Part shown: positions 1 through 12,955 of the stretch, piece by piece
Layout of the letters: every line of letters begins with the position of its first letter
Numbering within the stretch: the stretch's first letter is position 1
From: Dactylonectria macrodidyma
Taxonomy: Eukaryota; Ascomycota; Sordariomycetes; Hypocreales; Nectriaceae
Assembly (NCBI GenBank): GCA_020744425.1
Contig: JAGMUV010000003.1
Coordinates: 2,914,001 to 2,978,000 of the forward strand
DNA: 64,000 nucleotides
Direction of reading: 5' to 3'
Program-made: the position numbers and the translations under genes
The notes under the pieces: model-generated
What the model saw: the letters and a program-made list of their open reading frames with translations, nothing else
What the model was told of the DNA's origin: nothing
Database searches by the model: none

Positions 1-3000
1 CTCAGACACCTGTACAAAGGTGTTCGGCTCTATTCTCGGATGCCCGTTGTCGAGTGACAAAGATGGGCAAGGAGAACAAATGAGATGGACAGCCAAAAGG
101 AAAAGGGTGAAAGAATATCGAGATAGAAGAACAAGGGAATGGTGAAGCTGGATCTGCTCGACGAACACTTTACAGGAACAAGGAACAGGTGAAAGGTGAA
201 CGGTGAACGGTTTGAATAGTGAACAAGAACAGGAGATGTTTCAATGGAGGCGGCTGGGGAGGCGGCACCAGAGCATATGTATGAAATGGAGCGGCGAGCA
301 GCGACAGAGAAAGCGCAGCATGCAGCCAGCAGCAGGTCCCATGGTCCATACCATGCCCAAGTCCCAAGACCCATGTCGAAGGAAAGACGAGAGACCCTTG
401 TCAGAAGCCCACTCTGTTCGACAAGCCCGCAAGCCCACTTCAAGGGCCAAGGGCGGGCCAGGCGAGCCAAGCCCAAAGGAGGAGCAAGGAGAGAGAGCAA
501 GGAGAGCAAGGACCCCTCGCGCCCTCGTTCAACCTAACCCGTCCGCAAGTGGGTTTTGGGTGTCCACACGCCTGCCGCCACCTCCTGGGTGCCGTTGACG
601 GGTGACGGATGACGGGTGATGGGTGGGTGTGGGAAGTTGGAAGTTGGAGAAGAGGAGGGTCCTGGCCAGTGCAAACTGTGCCGAAGACACACTGGGTACA
701 GGGGACAGCCAGGTGGCATGGGGCCCTGGTCGCATCCATCCGGTGGGGTCGTTGCCAGTGCTGGTGCTGGCTGTTGGTGGATGCGGTGGAGGAAGAGAGC
801 AAGCAGCCTGATGGCGGCGCCCATGAAGAGGAGAGGATGGGATTCCAACATCCATCCGTCGAACTCATCGTCGATCTTAGGATTCGAGGGATTGCCCTCT
901 ACGGAGTAATTAAAACCTGAAGGGATATCTACCTCCCTACGTACTCACCTAAAAGGCAGCCATGTCCCAAGAGCCAGGTTCCAACTCAACTCTTGTCTTG
1001 CTTGGCACACAATAGGCTGCCCCAGGGAAGGCGTTTCATCTAAGAACAGGCCCCCAGCTGCTCATTCCAGCTTTTTGCGCCTCGGGCGTCAGAGCGTTTT
1101 GCAGCAGCGCGTCCGTCCCTCAACGTCTCAGCCAGCGGTGCACCGTGGACCATGGGCCGTGGAGCGTGGGATTTAATCGGAGGGCCATCAGTTGCGCTGG
1201 GCTTCTTCCTCCGTGGGTGAATACTTCCGTCCAAGTCGAGTCCGTCCGTCGGCACGGAGCCCATACGGAGCAAGCCCCCGGCTGAAGAAATGTCGATTAT
1301 CGATATGTGTTTCTCAACATTTCTTCCAGACGTCGAGAAGAATGCCGAAACCCCTGCTGCTGCCTCACCAGCATGCCTCCATTGTTGCCTCTCTCTACAC
1401 TAACGAAATACTTCGCATGACTCCGTAGTACGTAGATATGTCACGCAGCTGTATTACGCACTCCCCTCCCAAAACCTAGCCCCTCGGTGTTCTGGGTCCC
1501 GAGTCCTCATTGTGCGTTTCGTCCAGATACCAGAGCTTGGCTGCTGGCCCAGCTGACTGGCTGCCACATTCAGTGCCTATCCAGCGACGAGTGACGAAAG
1601 GGTGTGGCCAAGCTCCGATGCTCATTGGCTGAAGGACAGGATGGTGGACGAACTTGGGCAATGTACAGCCACCACAGCGCATGGCGCACCAGCCTCACCA
1701 AAGCCCGGATACGTTGTCACGCCCTCGCGCCTCATCAGCTCCCTCTCGTACTTTGGCCTACGTACTCTGCATCATGCCTCGCTCTGCAATGCATTATTCG
1801 GATCTCCATTCTCCGGATGCTGACAGCAGATACTCGAATTGTCTCTGCCCTGCATTGCCTCCTTTGCTGGCCGCTCTCGTCATCGACATTGCCGTCATCC
1901 AGCCCAATTCCCACTTGATTCCAGGCCAACTCTGATCCGCACTCCATGTCTTCATCCTAATTCTGGCCATAATCTTAAACACAGTCCTGGCCGCTCTCCG
2001 CTTTGATCACCCGTCATCTGTCATCCCCGATCCATCAGCCTCATCCCTCATCCCACGTTCGTCGTTCGTCGTTTGTCGTTCATCGGCAACGGCGTTACTG
2101 CTGATAGGCTTTCTTTTTACGACCGGGGTGTCTTTGAAAGTGCTGTTTGTCCATCCGCTAAGCCGTGGCCACAGCTTCATCTATCCAACAGAAATCACCT
2201 GCCCTGTCAAGTCCGGTCCCCATTCCCACTCCCACTCCCACCCTCAGGGTCCAGGGGCAGGCGGCCACTGGCCAACGCAACCACGCAGGAGGAAAAAAGA
2301 ACAGGCCAGACCAAAGTGCGAATTACTCCACCTCACAGTGACAGTCTCTTGAATTCTCGGTCAGGGGTAGTTCCCAGGCCCCTTTGAATGTTTGCGTTGC
2401 AACCTCTATTCTCAACCTCAATGCCGATGAGGAGTCGTGATTGGACCCGAGTTTTGGAGGTTGGCAACTGGTAAGCAAGTAGACCTGCGGATTGCAGTGC
2501 GTTACTTGCTTAAGGAGTTAGCAGCAAAGCAAAAGCGTCATGCGCGGGCGCGCATCGTAATAGGTCGATGTCCTGGCTCCGTCACGCAACTGGACACCGC
2601 TTTGTTAGAGCCCAGCGATGATCTGCACCCGTCACGCGAAAAGCAGGACCCTCCCCTCCAAAGGAAGACAACCCTTGCGAGATCTCCTGGGGCTCCCTGG
2701 GGTTGGAGGTTCCGTAATCTACGGGCGGTGACGGTTTGTATGAACTCAAAACCCGTCATGGCCGAAGTCGCCATCATCTCAGCTATCTCGGCGGAGGGGG
2801 ATACGTCAACTTGCTCCGAGATGAAGGTCCTGTGATCTTCGGATTTCATAACTCATGTCTTCAGATAAAGTGCGGGCAGCGGAGGAAAAAGAGAGCTTCC
2901 TAATCCGCTCAGTGCTGGGGGGGTGTTGGATGGTAGTTGGTCGTTAGTCGTTGAATCTTGGTGGACTTTGGGCATTTGCCGCCGGTTCCTGGTGATCGGC

Positions 3001-6000
3001 CGCATGTCAGGTCCGAACCCTCGATTTCAATTCGACTCTTGTCCAGCCAAGGGGTGGGGGGGGGCTCTGCTGTGGGTTGTCGACTGTGTTGTATGTAGAC
3101 TGTACGCTGTAGACTGTCTACATGACCGATTGTGGACTGTACTGTCGGCAGACCACCACCAGCTAACCATCGCCCTACAGCATCTGGGTGGATGTTGCAG
3201 AACTGCAGCTCCGGTCATACCAGTCCTGATCAGTCTTGCCAGTGCGCCTTGCAACCATGGCGTCGCGTATCACATCCACTGCATAGTCTGCATCCACACC
3301 ACACAAGTCAACCCCACACACACACCAACCACCAATCCATCTGCTGTGTGTACAGCTCAGCACCCAGCCGCAATCCAGCGTGCTGCCCGCTGAGTGAGTT
3401 GGACGCCGTATTACCGCCTCTTTGTAGAGAGGTCGAGTCTCAGGCTCAGCGAACAACATTATCAGGTTTTCAGTAAAGGCAGGGAGAAACTGTAAAAATA
3501 AAGAGAACACTTAGCTCATCCAGTCAACATATTTGTGCGCGGTTTTGTGTGTGCCTTGCTGTCATGCAGGCTGAGAGAGGAACTGAAAAAAAAGATGCCG
3601 CTGGACAAGACACCAAACCCAAGCCGAGTTGGTTGCGACTCTAAGACGTGCGCCAACCCCGACCAACTCACCAAGCGGGCTCGACTAAGGCAGGCACTTG
3701 CTGCACTTCTGCACCTCTGCACAGCGCATTGGCGATCCCTAGGCCGCCATGCCATGCCATGCCAATCAAGACGGACTGCTGCTCCGGCCCTGCTTGTCAC
3801 TTGTTCACGGCTCTTGTCCGATTTTTCTCTCTCAAGCCCCCCCTGCCATGCCCTGACTCTCTCTCTCTCTCTGCCTCGCACGCGCATTAGGGTGCGCTGC
3901 AGGAACTTAACAGGCACAATCGAGATTGGGCGACAATGGCTGTTTGAAGCGCCGCCCTCTCTCAGGTCCCAGGTCCACTCAGGTCCGCGGGGTTGGGCCA
4001 GCAAAAGTCGTCCGTTTTGGAGTGTCGTCGCTGGCGGTTCCACAGCCATCGTTGAGCCCTCGTTGGTCCACCGCGGGCCGGCATCGCAATCGGGCCAGGC
4101 GCAGAGCGAGCCGTTGAACGAATCACGGCTGCGAGAGACCTCTTAGACTTGCTGCGTGTGCCAGAAACATCCACATCCATACACGTAAAAAGAGAGGCTG
4201 TCGGCAGCCTCAAGCCTCTTGGGTGCGGGCAGACCGACAGACCGACATTTTGGGTGACCTGGTAAGAAGAGTTTTTCTTTCCTGCTCCTGCTCCTGCTCC
4301 TCCTCTTCTTCTCCTTTCTCTCGCATTCGTGTCCGAACCAAGTACCTGATCCATCCATCCCTTCTAGAATGGTAACATATTCGCTGGACGGCAAGTCATT
4401 CCTGTGCCTGTTCCTGCCTGGTCTCGTTTCTCGGGTTTGTTCTCGAATGGCCTCATGTCTTTCTGTGGGTACGCATACAGTGCGTACTGTGTCTGACTGT
4501 CTTTCTGTTTCTGCTTCTCCCATCGTGACCCATTCAACCAGATCCCCCTACCCAAAGCTTCCCCTTCCACTCTCCCACCCCCTGCTACACAGCGAGCATG
4601 GGGATTAACAAGAGGCGACCGTCTTTGCTGGGCCCCCCTACGCCTCCCACTACCTCTCTGTGTTTGCCTCTGGCAACCCTTGCCCTTTGACACGTCCATT
4701 CCGAAACCCCTTGCCAGTCGGGTCTCAGGTTGGGCGTCCCCAGTCGCCAAGGGCGCCAGGTAGCCAGGGTTGCCAATCCGCGCGGGGGTCTGAATGATGA
4801 GACGCAGATCATGTTGTCGCAGGTTCGTCTGATGGCGACGATTCCGGTGCGGAAGAATTACAACTCACTTGTCCGTCGCTCGTCTCCGTATTGTTGGCGT
4901 CGTCACTTCTTCGTTTCGCCCAGGCTCACCGTTGCTGGTCCCCGAATGCGACAAGCTCTTTAGAGCAGACCGGGCCAACCGGGCGGTTGTTGAAATTTGC
5001 AGTTGCTGGGCGTGCGTCGGCCGAGATGCCAACCCCAAGCAGGGCTACGTGGTGGCAGCAGGAGCTGCAATTATCCCATCTTGATTGACGGGTAAGATTA
5101 GGTCGATGCCCAGGCCGGCGTCTACGATGTAAACACGAACAACGCCCGCAAAGTGCAATTGTTCTGCGACCAAGCTGACGACCACTTATCGCCAGCGGCT
5201 CCAACTACAGCTCCAGCCAATGGTATTATAGGCATTCCCCAAAATACCCCAGCGCATCCCGAGGCCCAGCTACGAGCCGTAGCAGCGGTGGCAGTGGATA
5301 ACAGGAAGGGTCAACCTCCTTTAGACGAGACCACCACGAAACATGTCAGCATTGAGATCGTGGCCGGCGATGAATGAGAGGCAATCTTGGCAGCGAGGCC
5401 AAGTACGAAGTTCACGGTGACCCCGCTGACGGGAGTGGCGATGCTCGGGTTCCTGCGACACAGAAACAAGTGTCTATCTAACCTTCCTTCTGACGTTCCT
5501 CCTGACCCATGGAGGGATATACCGACGACGCCTTGGGCGTGTACTTCGTACTCCGGTAATGCCCACTCAATCCGTGACAATTTGACAGCCTGTGGAGGAT
5601 GATGATTTTCGGTGGGCTTGCTTCTTTCTCGCTTGGCTGTGGAGCGGTGCGGGTGTGTGGGTTTGTGCCACCGTTCGACAGTGACCGTCTGGCAGGGCCT
5701 TGTCCTGGTCATGGCGTCATGGTTTTCGGGTGCGATGCAGCGGGAAGCACCACGACTTTCTTTTTGCTCTCCCCCCACAACAGCTCCAGATGTTCTAGAC
5801 TCTGGAGTTGAGCCACACCTTTATCGATATCCCATGGTTTTGTGCCCGTTCCAGCCACAACAGCCACACACCCATAGCTCAGATCCAGCATCCACAGCTT
5901 ACAACGGCTGATCCCTTCAGCAGCCCTTTTTAGCCTTGATTGGCCTGCTAGCGCCATCTCTATCTAAAAATGGTCACGAAAATTAGCACCAATTTTAGGC

Positions 6001-9000
6001 CCTCGTGCGAGAGCCTGGTGAGAGCAGCCACAGTTTCGAGGATTAGTAAGGTGGAACTAAGTTGAGACACACCTTCACAAGTTCATACAACCAGGACTTC
6101 GAACCAGACGAATCAGGATGGATGCATCGTGCACCGATACAAGTCATCTAGCATACAGTGCTGTGAAATACAGTGCTACCTTCGTGTGCACGCATCACTT
6201 GGAGGCTAAGGTATGGTGAACAATGTCAGCACCATAGAAGCGACCGTCTGGGAATGAGATGCTCGACATGCTCCAGATGCAACCCGATGACGCAGCTAGC
6301 CATGGACTCGTGGGTGACAGATACCAGCGATGCAACATGACAGAAACACCAGCCCGACGAACGAGACTCAGCCACCAACGAGGCCCATGCTCTACACATC
6401 GCTATCCGCGTACTGTAACGCCCAAGAGCAGCTGCCAAACACGCCTTGACCCGGCGCGAAGCGAATCCGTGGTACCGGAAAGGCTCCGGATGATCGACAG
6501 AACCCTCGGACTGCCACGACTCCGCAGTAGGAAACATATTCTCAAACCTGGGACACCCTCAAACTCGGTATGCAGAGAGTGCGGACGAGTAGGGTAAGAC
6601 GAGAGTCTAGACGGGCGAGTTCGCTACAGACCTCGAAACCATATCATCCCTTCTCGTCCGCCCTTGGACCCCTCCCTCCCCCGCTTCCGATCCTGCGACT
6701 CCTCGTGTGTCACATTTTCGCTCCCTTTTTGCACAGTGCATCATCGGTGCTTCTGTATCTGCTTCCGGTTATGTTTCTCTTCTGTTTCCGCTGCGCCCTA
6801 TGCTACGCTGACTGCCCGGCGCTCGGCAATGCGAACAAGGGATATCGCGTGCGCTATACTCCACGTCGTGGCCTCGCGTGCAAACATTCCAGCTCTTGTG
6901 TTTCCTCCTAGCCGATTACCTGATTATCGTGGTCCGTTTCGTCAACGAACCCCGCGCCGCATGAACAACTCGATGCTGCCCCTGCCGTAGTCTGCTTCAT
7001 CACGGACGTAACAGCACTATGGAAGGGAAAATGAAATAAAAAACCCCACGCGATGATAAGGGATGAGCCCGTCAATGCACAGTGTACTTTGTCGCCAACA
7101 CATCCGTGAAACGTACTCTTTTCATCAGGAAGGTTGTTTGATCACCGTAGCCGCTCTCATGCCCCCTCGCCTCCTTGTCTCCTCCCTCTGTCCCCCTGGC
7201 CTTGTCGGCGATCGACCTTCCCGCAACGCAAAATGCTGCAGCACGCGAGCAGGCAAGATGTGATGGGCCTCAGAAGCCTTGGGGTCCGGAGGAAGAAGGA
7301 AGGGCTACGCCCCGCGGGTGCACGGAGGGCCGGGATGACGGTGTGGGAGTCTCCGGACCCGTCCTCTCGGGGGCCGTTCGGGTCTTGAAGCTCGAGGGGA
7401 TCCGACTGGGCGCCGCGGCAGTGGGCGGTAACATCACATTGTAGGTATGTAAGGTCATGTCAGCCCCCGCGCGGGTTTAGTTTGACTTGCTATTTATCGG
7501 AGTTATTTTAGAAGTCATCCAGAAGCAACGGCGCTCGGTGTAGAAGAATGTAGTGAGTGCGGGGCTGACTGGGTGTGCATCCACGGCCAACCTGTCATGC
7601 TGAGTGGTTGGGTTGGTCCCAAGCTGTCGGCGACCATCCTTCTTGATGCTCAGCCGTACGCAGTAAGCGCGACGCAAACGGCCCCAAGTTGACTTCGCAC
7701 AGCATCCGACACCCTCTCACTACATTCTACATTCTGTGATACAGCCCGGCCATTTGGAATTTTTCGCAGCTGCACCGCGATAAGGCGTCAGCTGAAAAGG
7801 GCGCCCCAAGAGCGGTCGCCGTCCAACAAAGTGCCACCAAATCACACCAACCAACCAACCCACGCCGTATGACCTGCCCTTGAGAACGCCGACAGACGGA
7901 TGGATCATGGGCGGCCCATATTAGCTCCCCCTCACTCCTCGCCTCCCGCTTTAACTCGCGGCCGGTGGCGGGGTATGATGCTATTCTCGGGCGGAAGCTT
8001 TCTTTCTCGGGAGCCCATATTTTCCCAAGCCGGACAGACAGACGCCGCACTCAGTTACTGCGCTTGTTCGCTTTGTTCCAACACGAGGAGGCGGGCGTTA
8101 TGCCGTCTCCACATGGCGCTGGCTGAGCCGCATGCTCCGCTGCCATTTCTTTTCCCTTTCGATGGCGCACACAGTGCACCAGAAACTTGACGACTTTCAA
8201 GGACAATGATGGGGCAACGGAAGAAGAATAGGTAGGGTAAGCTGAATAAAACCCAACGTTGGTACGGGCGTTAGTCACAAAAACCATGCCAAGTCAAGGC
8301 GAGGAGGCGCATTGAATACGGCTATCCGGTATGTTCTTTTGTTTTTGGTGTGCGTTGGCAGACTGCAGAGGGATTCAAACCACCTGGATCCTGGGGGTCA
8401 AGTTATTTTGGGCGAGCGTTGGGGGCGGAGGGTTAACAGTGTTTTTTAAGCATTAAGCATCATGGCTTGGGCCTCGAAAAGGATCGAAAGGATCGATGTA
8501 TTTGGCAGGTATTTTTCTCAGGTTGATCTATCTTTGTTGGCCCGGCTTGGAATGACAGTTGGTCTCATGGTGAGTTGGGAGTTGGTGTTTGAAGTTGTGG
8601 CGAGGTCGCTTGTAAGCGATGGGGCCGTCTAAATAACACTTGATGCTTCCGCCCATCTCACCACATGAGATGCCATCAGCGACCAAGATGAACTGCAGAC
8701 TGCAATCAGAACCCTATCCTTGGGGTCTAAATATGGCAAAGAGTATTACATACTGCAGGTCCCTGCGGTTTTGGCGTGCCCGGGACTGTGTGGTTTTTGC
8801 ATGGCGGCTCAACACGAAAAGGACTGTTGCACTGCATCGCCGTCAGCAATAACTCGACTCCTACGGGCCCAATCGCTCGGGCATGGCTTCCCCGATGCGG
8901 AAGACAGGAAGAATTCATGTACAGTACAGTAATAACCTGTGCTGAATAGGTAAGAGCGGTCAAAACTGCCCAGGCTCATTCTCTTCCCCATTCTGTACAC

Positions 9001-10891
9001 CCACCAACCATGGCCTATATCATGCCACACCAATCATATTCTCCATCCCCTTGATCATGTCCACGGCCAGTCTGGACGTTGCCGTCTCCAACTCCAAGAC
9101 GACCCTTTCATGCATGCCATGGCACTTCCATCCTATCCATCCATCCATCCATCCATCCATGCCCTCGCGCCACGTCAGGCCCGCACCTACTGGCGCGCTG
9201 CACTTCTCCCTCATTGACCTGGCCTCAAAAATCAAATTTCGTTCTCCGCCCTTCTGCTTTTGCCCCGTTTCCTGCGGTTCCCTTTATTTCGCCAGTCTCC
9301 ATCCCATCAGACCACCTGGGCGGGACAGGCACCCTATGCGAACAGAATACCGACCGGGGTCACATAAGGCAGCAGAACTATAAAGTAAACAGAAACAAAG
9401 GCCACTTCCCTCTCTCATGTTTGCCAAAAAGTGGTTCGATATCCCCGGCAGTAAACGCAGGAGAAAGCCGGCACTTTAACACGCAGTGGGCAATTGGGCA
9501 ATTGGGCGAAGTGCGTGAGGTTGAGTCGGGTGTGGCGTGGTGCCAGGTTCCCGACCACCCCTGTAAAATGCGGGAGGACGTCATCGCCATGAGGCTTTCG
9601 TGGCTTGGTTGCTTTTGCCTGAAGAGGTTGGACGAAGCATCGCAAAGTTGGAGAGGTTGGTTGGGGCGGGGGACTCGATCGACATCGCTCATCGCCGGTT
9701 TGCAGCTATTCCATACTTAAGTAACTTGTTTTTTCGGTCTTCTCGAAATGTGGGACGACGAATGTCACACAGCACAGTATTCACTGTACGGACTGGGACA
9801 CTTGTCTAGTTACCTGGGATGCGTCACACGTGGCGATGACCTCAAGTCCCACGACTACGTACGCCCGCAATGATCTCATCTTTCATGGAATCATTTCCAT
9901 ATTCATCTATTCCCTTTCTTTTCTTGATTCTTGACCTACTGCCCCATGACGCTGTTGTGCTCGTCAAGCAGATGACAAGATGGATAGTTTGCCACGCTGT
10001 GATCCGCTATCTGAAATGCTGGTTTGGGTCCCCCGAGTAGAATACTTGGAGAACTAAATAAGAATTGCAAGCTCTGAAACATTAACTACATCATATTGGG
10101 GTAGGTAGTGCAAAGGTAATCCCTTTTTTTTTTGTCGTTGTGTTTGGTGTAGAGGAAATCTACGCCAGCATTCCTCGTCATCCATGTACTGTCGTGCAGG
10201 GTAGGTGACTTGAAGAGGATAATCATCACGACATGCATCACACTCTTCCAACTACTCGGTTCGCATTTCCTAGGTATCTTCTCTGTTTTTCGTGTTGAGG
10301 TAGCTTTTAGAGCTAGTACTGAGGACTTTGTTTGGTTTTGATTTTGGCTTTGCCACGAGACGAGAGTGATAAATCGTAGTTGAAACACTTGTATCATTTC
10401 TTCAGTGTGTCTTACTATTCGGACTTGCTCTTTATTCAATGCGAGCTGCCGCTGGCTTTGACATGATCTCAACGTCTATAGCTGAAGGCAAGTTCGCTGC
10501 CACGGTTTCTTTTGTTTGTCTCGATAGGATTCAGTATGACTCAGTGCGCAGTCGCTCACCGAGCGTCATACGGTGTCATCAGGTAGGTCACGATGACATC
10601 GAAACGGGAGTGTACAGCAGTAACTCTTTAATCCAGAAGGAAAAAAATTGATCCATTCAGCCTCTTTTTTTCGCTTATTTTAGAAACACCAAACCAAAAG
10701 CATCCTTACATCAACTAAAAGGGTATTTTGTTTCCGAATATGCGGCCGTCCAGAACACTAAAAACGACCAACTACTCTCTCCCCTTACCATCACCGGAAT
10801 TCGACAAATAACCCCAAACACCATGTCTCGCCCATGCCATGAATCTCATCTGTATCGCATAGACTTATCTTGAAATAGTTCGTATCCCTAA
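1..10891. other. Gene-poor left flank, no supported gene
   Basis: I find no gene I can defend here. Open frames are short (mostly under 140 codons), overlap one another on both strands, and carry no recognisable domain or consistent splice structure. The longest, about 213 codons near 9.1-9.7 kb on the plus strand, reads through a simple ATCC repeat and resembles no protein I know. An open stretch at 5102-5377 that starts right after a possible splice acceptor is discussed as a finding. Simple repeats include a CT run near 3.86 kb and the ATCC array near 9.14 kb. The 3' end of the F-box gene (minus strand) borders this flank, so its last few hundred bases may be that gene's 3' UTR and terminator. 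Confidence 0.6.
9135..9160. repeat. ATCC tetranucleotide microsatellite
   Basis: About six and a half perfect copies of ATCC in tandem. It lies in intergenic DNA, and open frames running across it translate to Ile-His-Pro-Ser repeats that are artefacts of the repeat. Confidence 0.95.
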
Positions 10892-12943
10892 TCATCTCCA
10901 TAGATCTCGACTTCCTCGTGGCTCGCCTCCGCTGCTGTGGGGTCGCCACGACTCAGGGTCATCGTCAAGTTCGCCGTGACCAGCGTTCGTCCCAGGCACA
11001 GCTAAGAACCCCCCTACACCGTTGCCGACCATGACACTTCGTCGGGCGTCGCCTGCGTTCCATCCCAACCCCGCAACATCGGCTGCCAACCCATAGCTGC
11101 TAACCGGTCGACGAGGAGGTGCCGCGACTGACTTGGATGTGTCAACACGGGCAAAGTTCCACTTTCCGAACTCATCACTTTTGGTAAAGACCTCGAGTGT
11201 GTGTGTCGGAGGAGGCGACGCCGGGTTTCGAGCGGCAAAGGGGTTGTTGGAGCTGAACCGATGATTCGCAGGCACATTGGACACAGGTCGTCGAGGGGCA
11301 CCGCGAGGTGAGAGATGAGCAGAGGGCGGTGCCAGGCTGAATCCTGGGCTCGACTTGATAGAAGTGTTGGACCCGGAGCGAACATGGCCGCCAGAAAACG
11401 CAGCATTAGGAGGCGGGAGGCCCTGGAGCTGGTCCGGAAAGGTGTCGTCGTGGACATAGAGGCGGCGAAGGCGGGGAAATCCGCCGCCCATGATGGATGT
11501 CGCGAGATAGCTATAGTAGCCAGCCGTCACCGTGGAAAAGGCGTTATTGGACGAATCACCAGATATCTCGTACCGAAGCGTTTCTAACGAACGGGATGCC
11601 AGTGGCCGTATGCTTGATGAGTTAGGGAACTGTTCAATAACGTTGGTTTGAATCGCGAGGGTCTTGAGGGAAGACGCCATAGTCAAGATCTCCTGAATGC
11701 TTGACGGATGGACACCGGTGTCCTTTAGAGTCAAGACCGCAAGTGCCTGCTGGGTCTCTTGCCAGGCGAGATACTCAATCAATCCCCGAATCGTCACGCG
11801 GGGAGTGTCCTTGAGGACAAGCTCCTTGAGAGGGGGAAGCGTAGGTAAACCGTCACCTGAGGAAAGGACTTCATCGGTGAGAGTTGGAGTCTCCGAGACC
11901 TTTAGTGCCTGGAGATTGGGTAGGCACCCGAGAACGGCTCGGATGGTGATGGGGTCGATGTTCAGGTTGTTGATCTCCAGCACCTCCAAACGAGGCCAGA
12001 TCTGACCGGAAGCAAGCATGGAAAAGCTTCGTTCAGAACCTCCCACATATGTCATCTTGCGCAAGTTGGGGCAGCGAGCTTGGACCTCAAGCCGCAAAGT
12101 AGCAAAGTTAGGGTCGTCAGAGAACATGCCCTCAGGCAGATCGACGTAGCGCAAATTGGGCAAGACAGCGATGGTCTGAGCGAGTTCGACTTGGCATGAC
12201 TCGCGCAACATGTATGGCATCTTGAGAAACTCAACTAGTTTGCCGAGGCGGGTTGGGTCGTCGCGGACGGTACGGCGAAGGAGTTGTAGTCGGGCCAGGG
12301 CGGGATCTTCGGGGACTCCATTGCGGTCGAAACGGGACGTCTTCTTGCGCTTCTCAGCGAGCCATGCCTCGCGGGGGCAGTAATGAACAGGGTCGATGCG
12401 AACGCTGTGGTATCTGTAGGTGGGAGGAATGTAGTTTAGCAGCTAGTCGCAAGAGCTCGTCGCGATGCCAAGAGCTCGCAACGCGGGGCAAGTGAAGCAA
12501 ACTTACAAAGCCCTGATGGCAATTGCCCTCCAGGCGCGGCAGACACGAGCGCAATGCGACAGGTCGCGTAGGTCGCAGAGCATACATGGTGAGTCGCTAG
12601 AGGCAGCGCTCCCCTCGCATGAGTCGAAACTCTCATCGCGGGTATGAGGGCAAACAAAGGCGAAGACGCGCTCTACGACGGCGGGCGGGAGGAAGGCAAG
12701 AAACTGGGCGGAGCGGTAGGTGGGCGGGAAGAGCGGCGGGCGGGCGATGAGCTCAGTTGGGACAACGAAGCTATCGGAAACTCCTGTGGAGTTGCTCTTC
12801 TTGACTCGACGGCGGAATGGATTCCTCATGGCTGCAGCTGATCCCCGTCTATGGGGAGGAGGAGCGAGTCGGCGCGAAACGGAGAGCCAAGTGGTGGGAG
12901 GAAGAAGAAAGAAGGACCCCGTGGAAGACGATGAAGATGACAC
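10892..12943 (-). CDS. F-box and leucine-rich-repeat protein
   Basis: Two exons on the minus strand: 12943-12507 and 12413-10892, with a 93-bp intron (donor GTAAGT, acceptor CTACAG), giving 652 residues. Residues about 75-155 form an F-box-like segment: LAFLPPAVVERVFAFV, then CDLRDLSHCARVCRAWRAIA, which matches the F-box pattern of a Leu-Pro start and a Cys-x-x-W finish. Residues about 200-430 are leucine-rich repeats of the type LRYVDLPEG, LQALKVSETPTL, LKELVLKDTP. The C-terminal 200 residues are Ser/Pro-rich and disordered. F-box proteins of this kind usually bind Skp1 through the F-box and recruit substrates with the repeats for SCF ubiquitin ligases; the substrate is unknown. A downstream Met (12829, sequence MRNPFRRR) is an equally good start, and the Ser-rich residues before it may be leader. 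The orthologue name is not recognised. Confidence 0.85.
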
Positions 12944-12955
12944 TAAAGTGTCGTG

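Noticed and set aside
9079..9720. 213-codon plus-strand frame
   Set aside because: It runs through an ATCC microsatellite, has no family resemblance and its first codon is not ATG in a convincing context.
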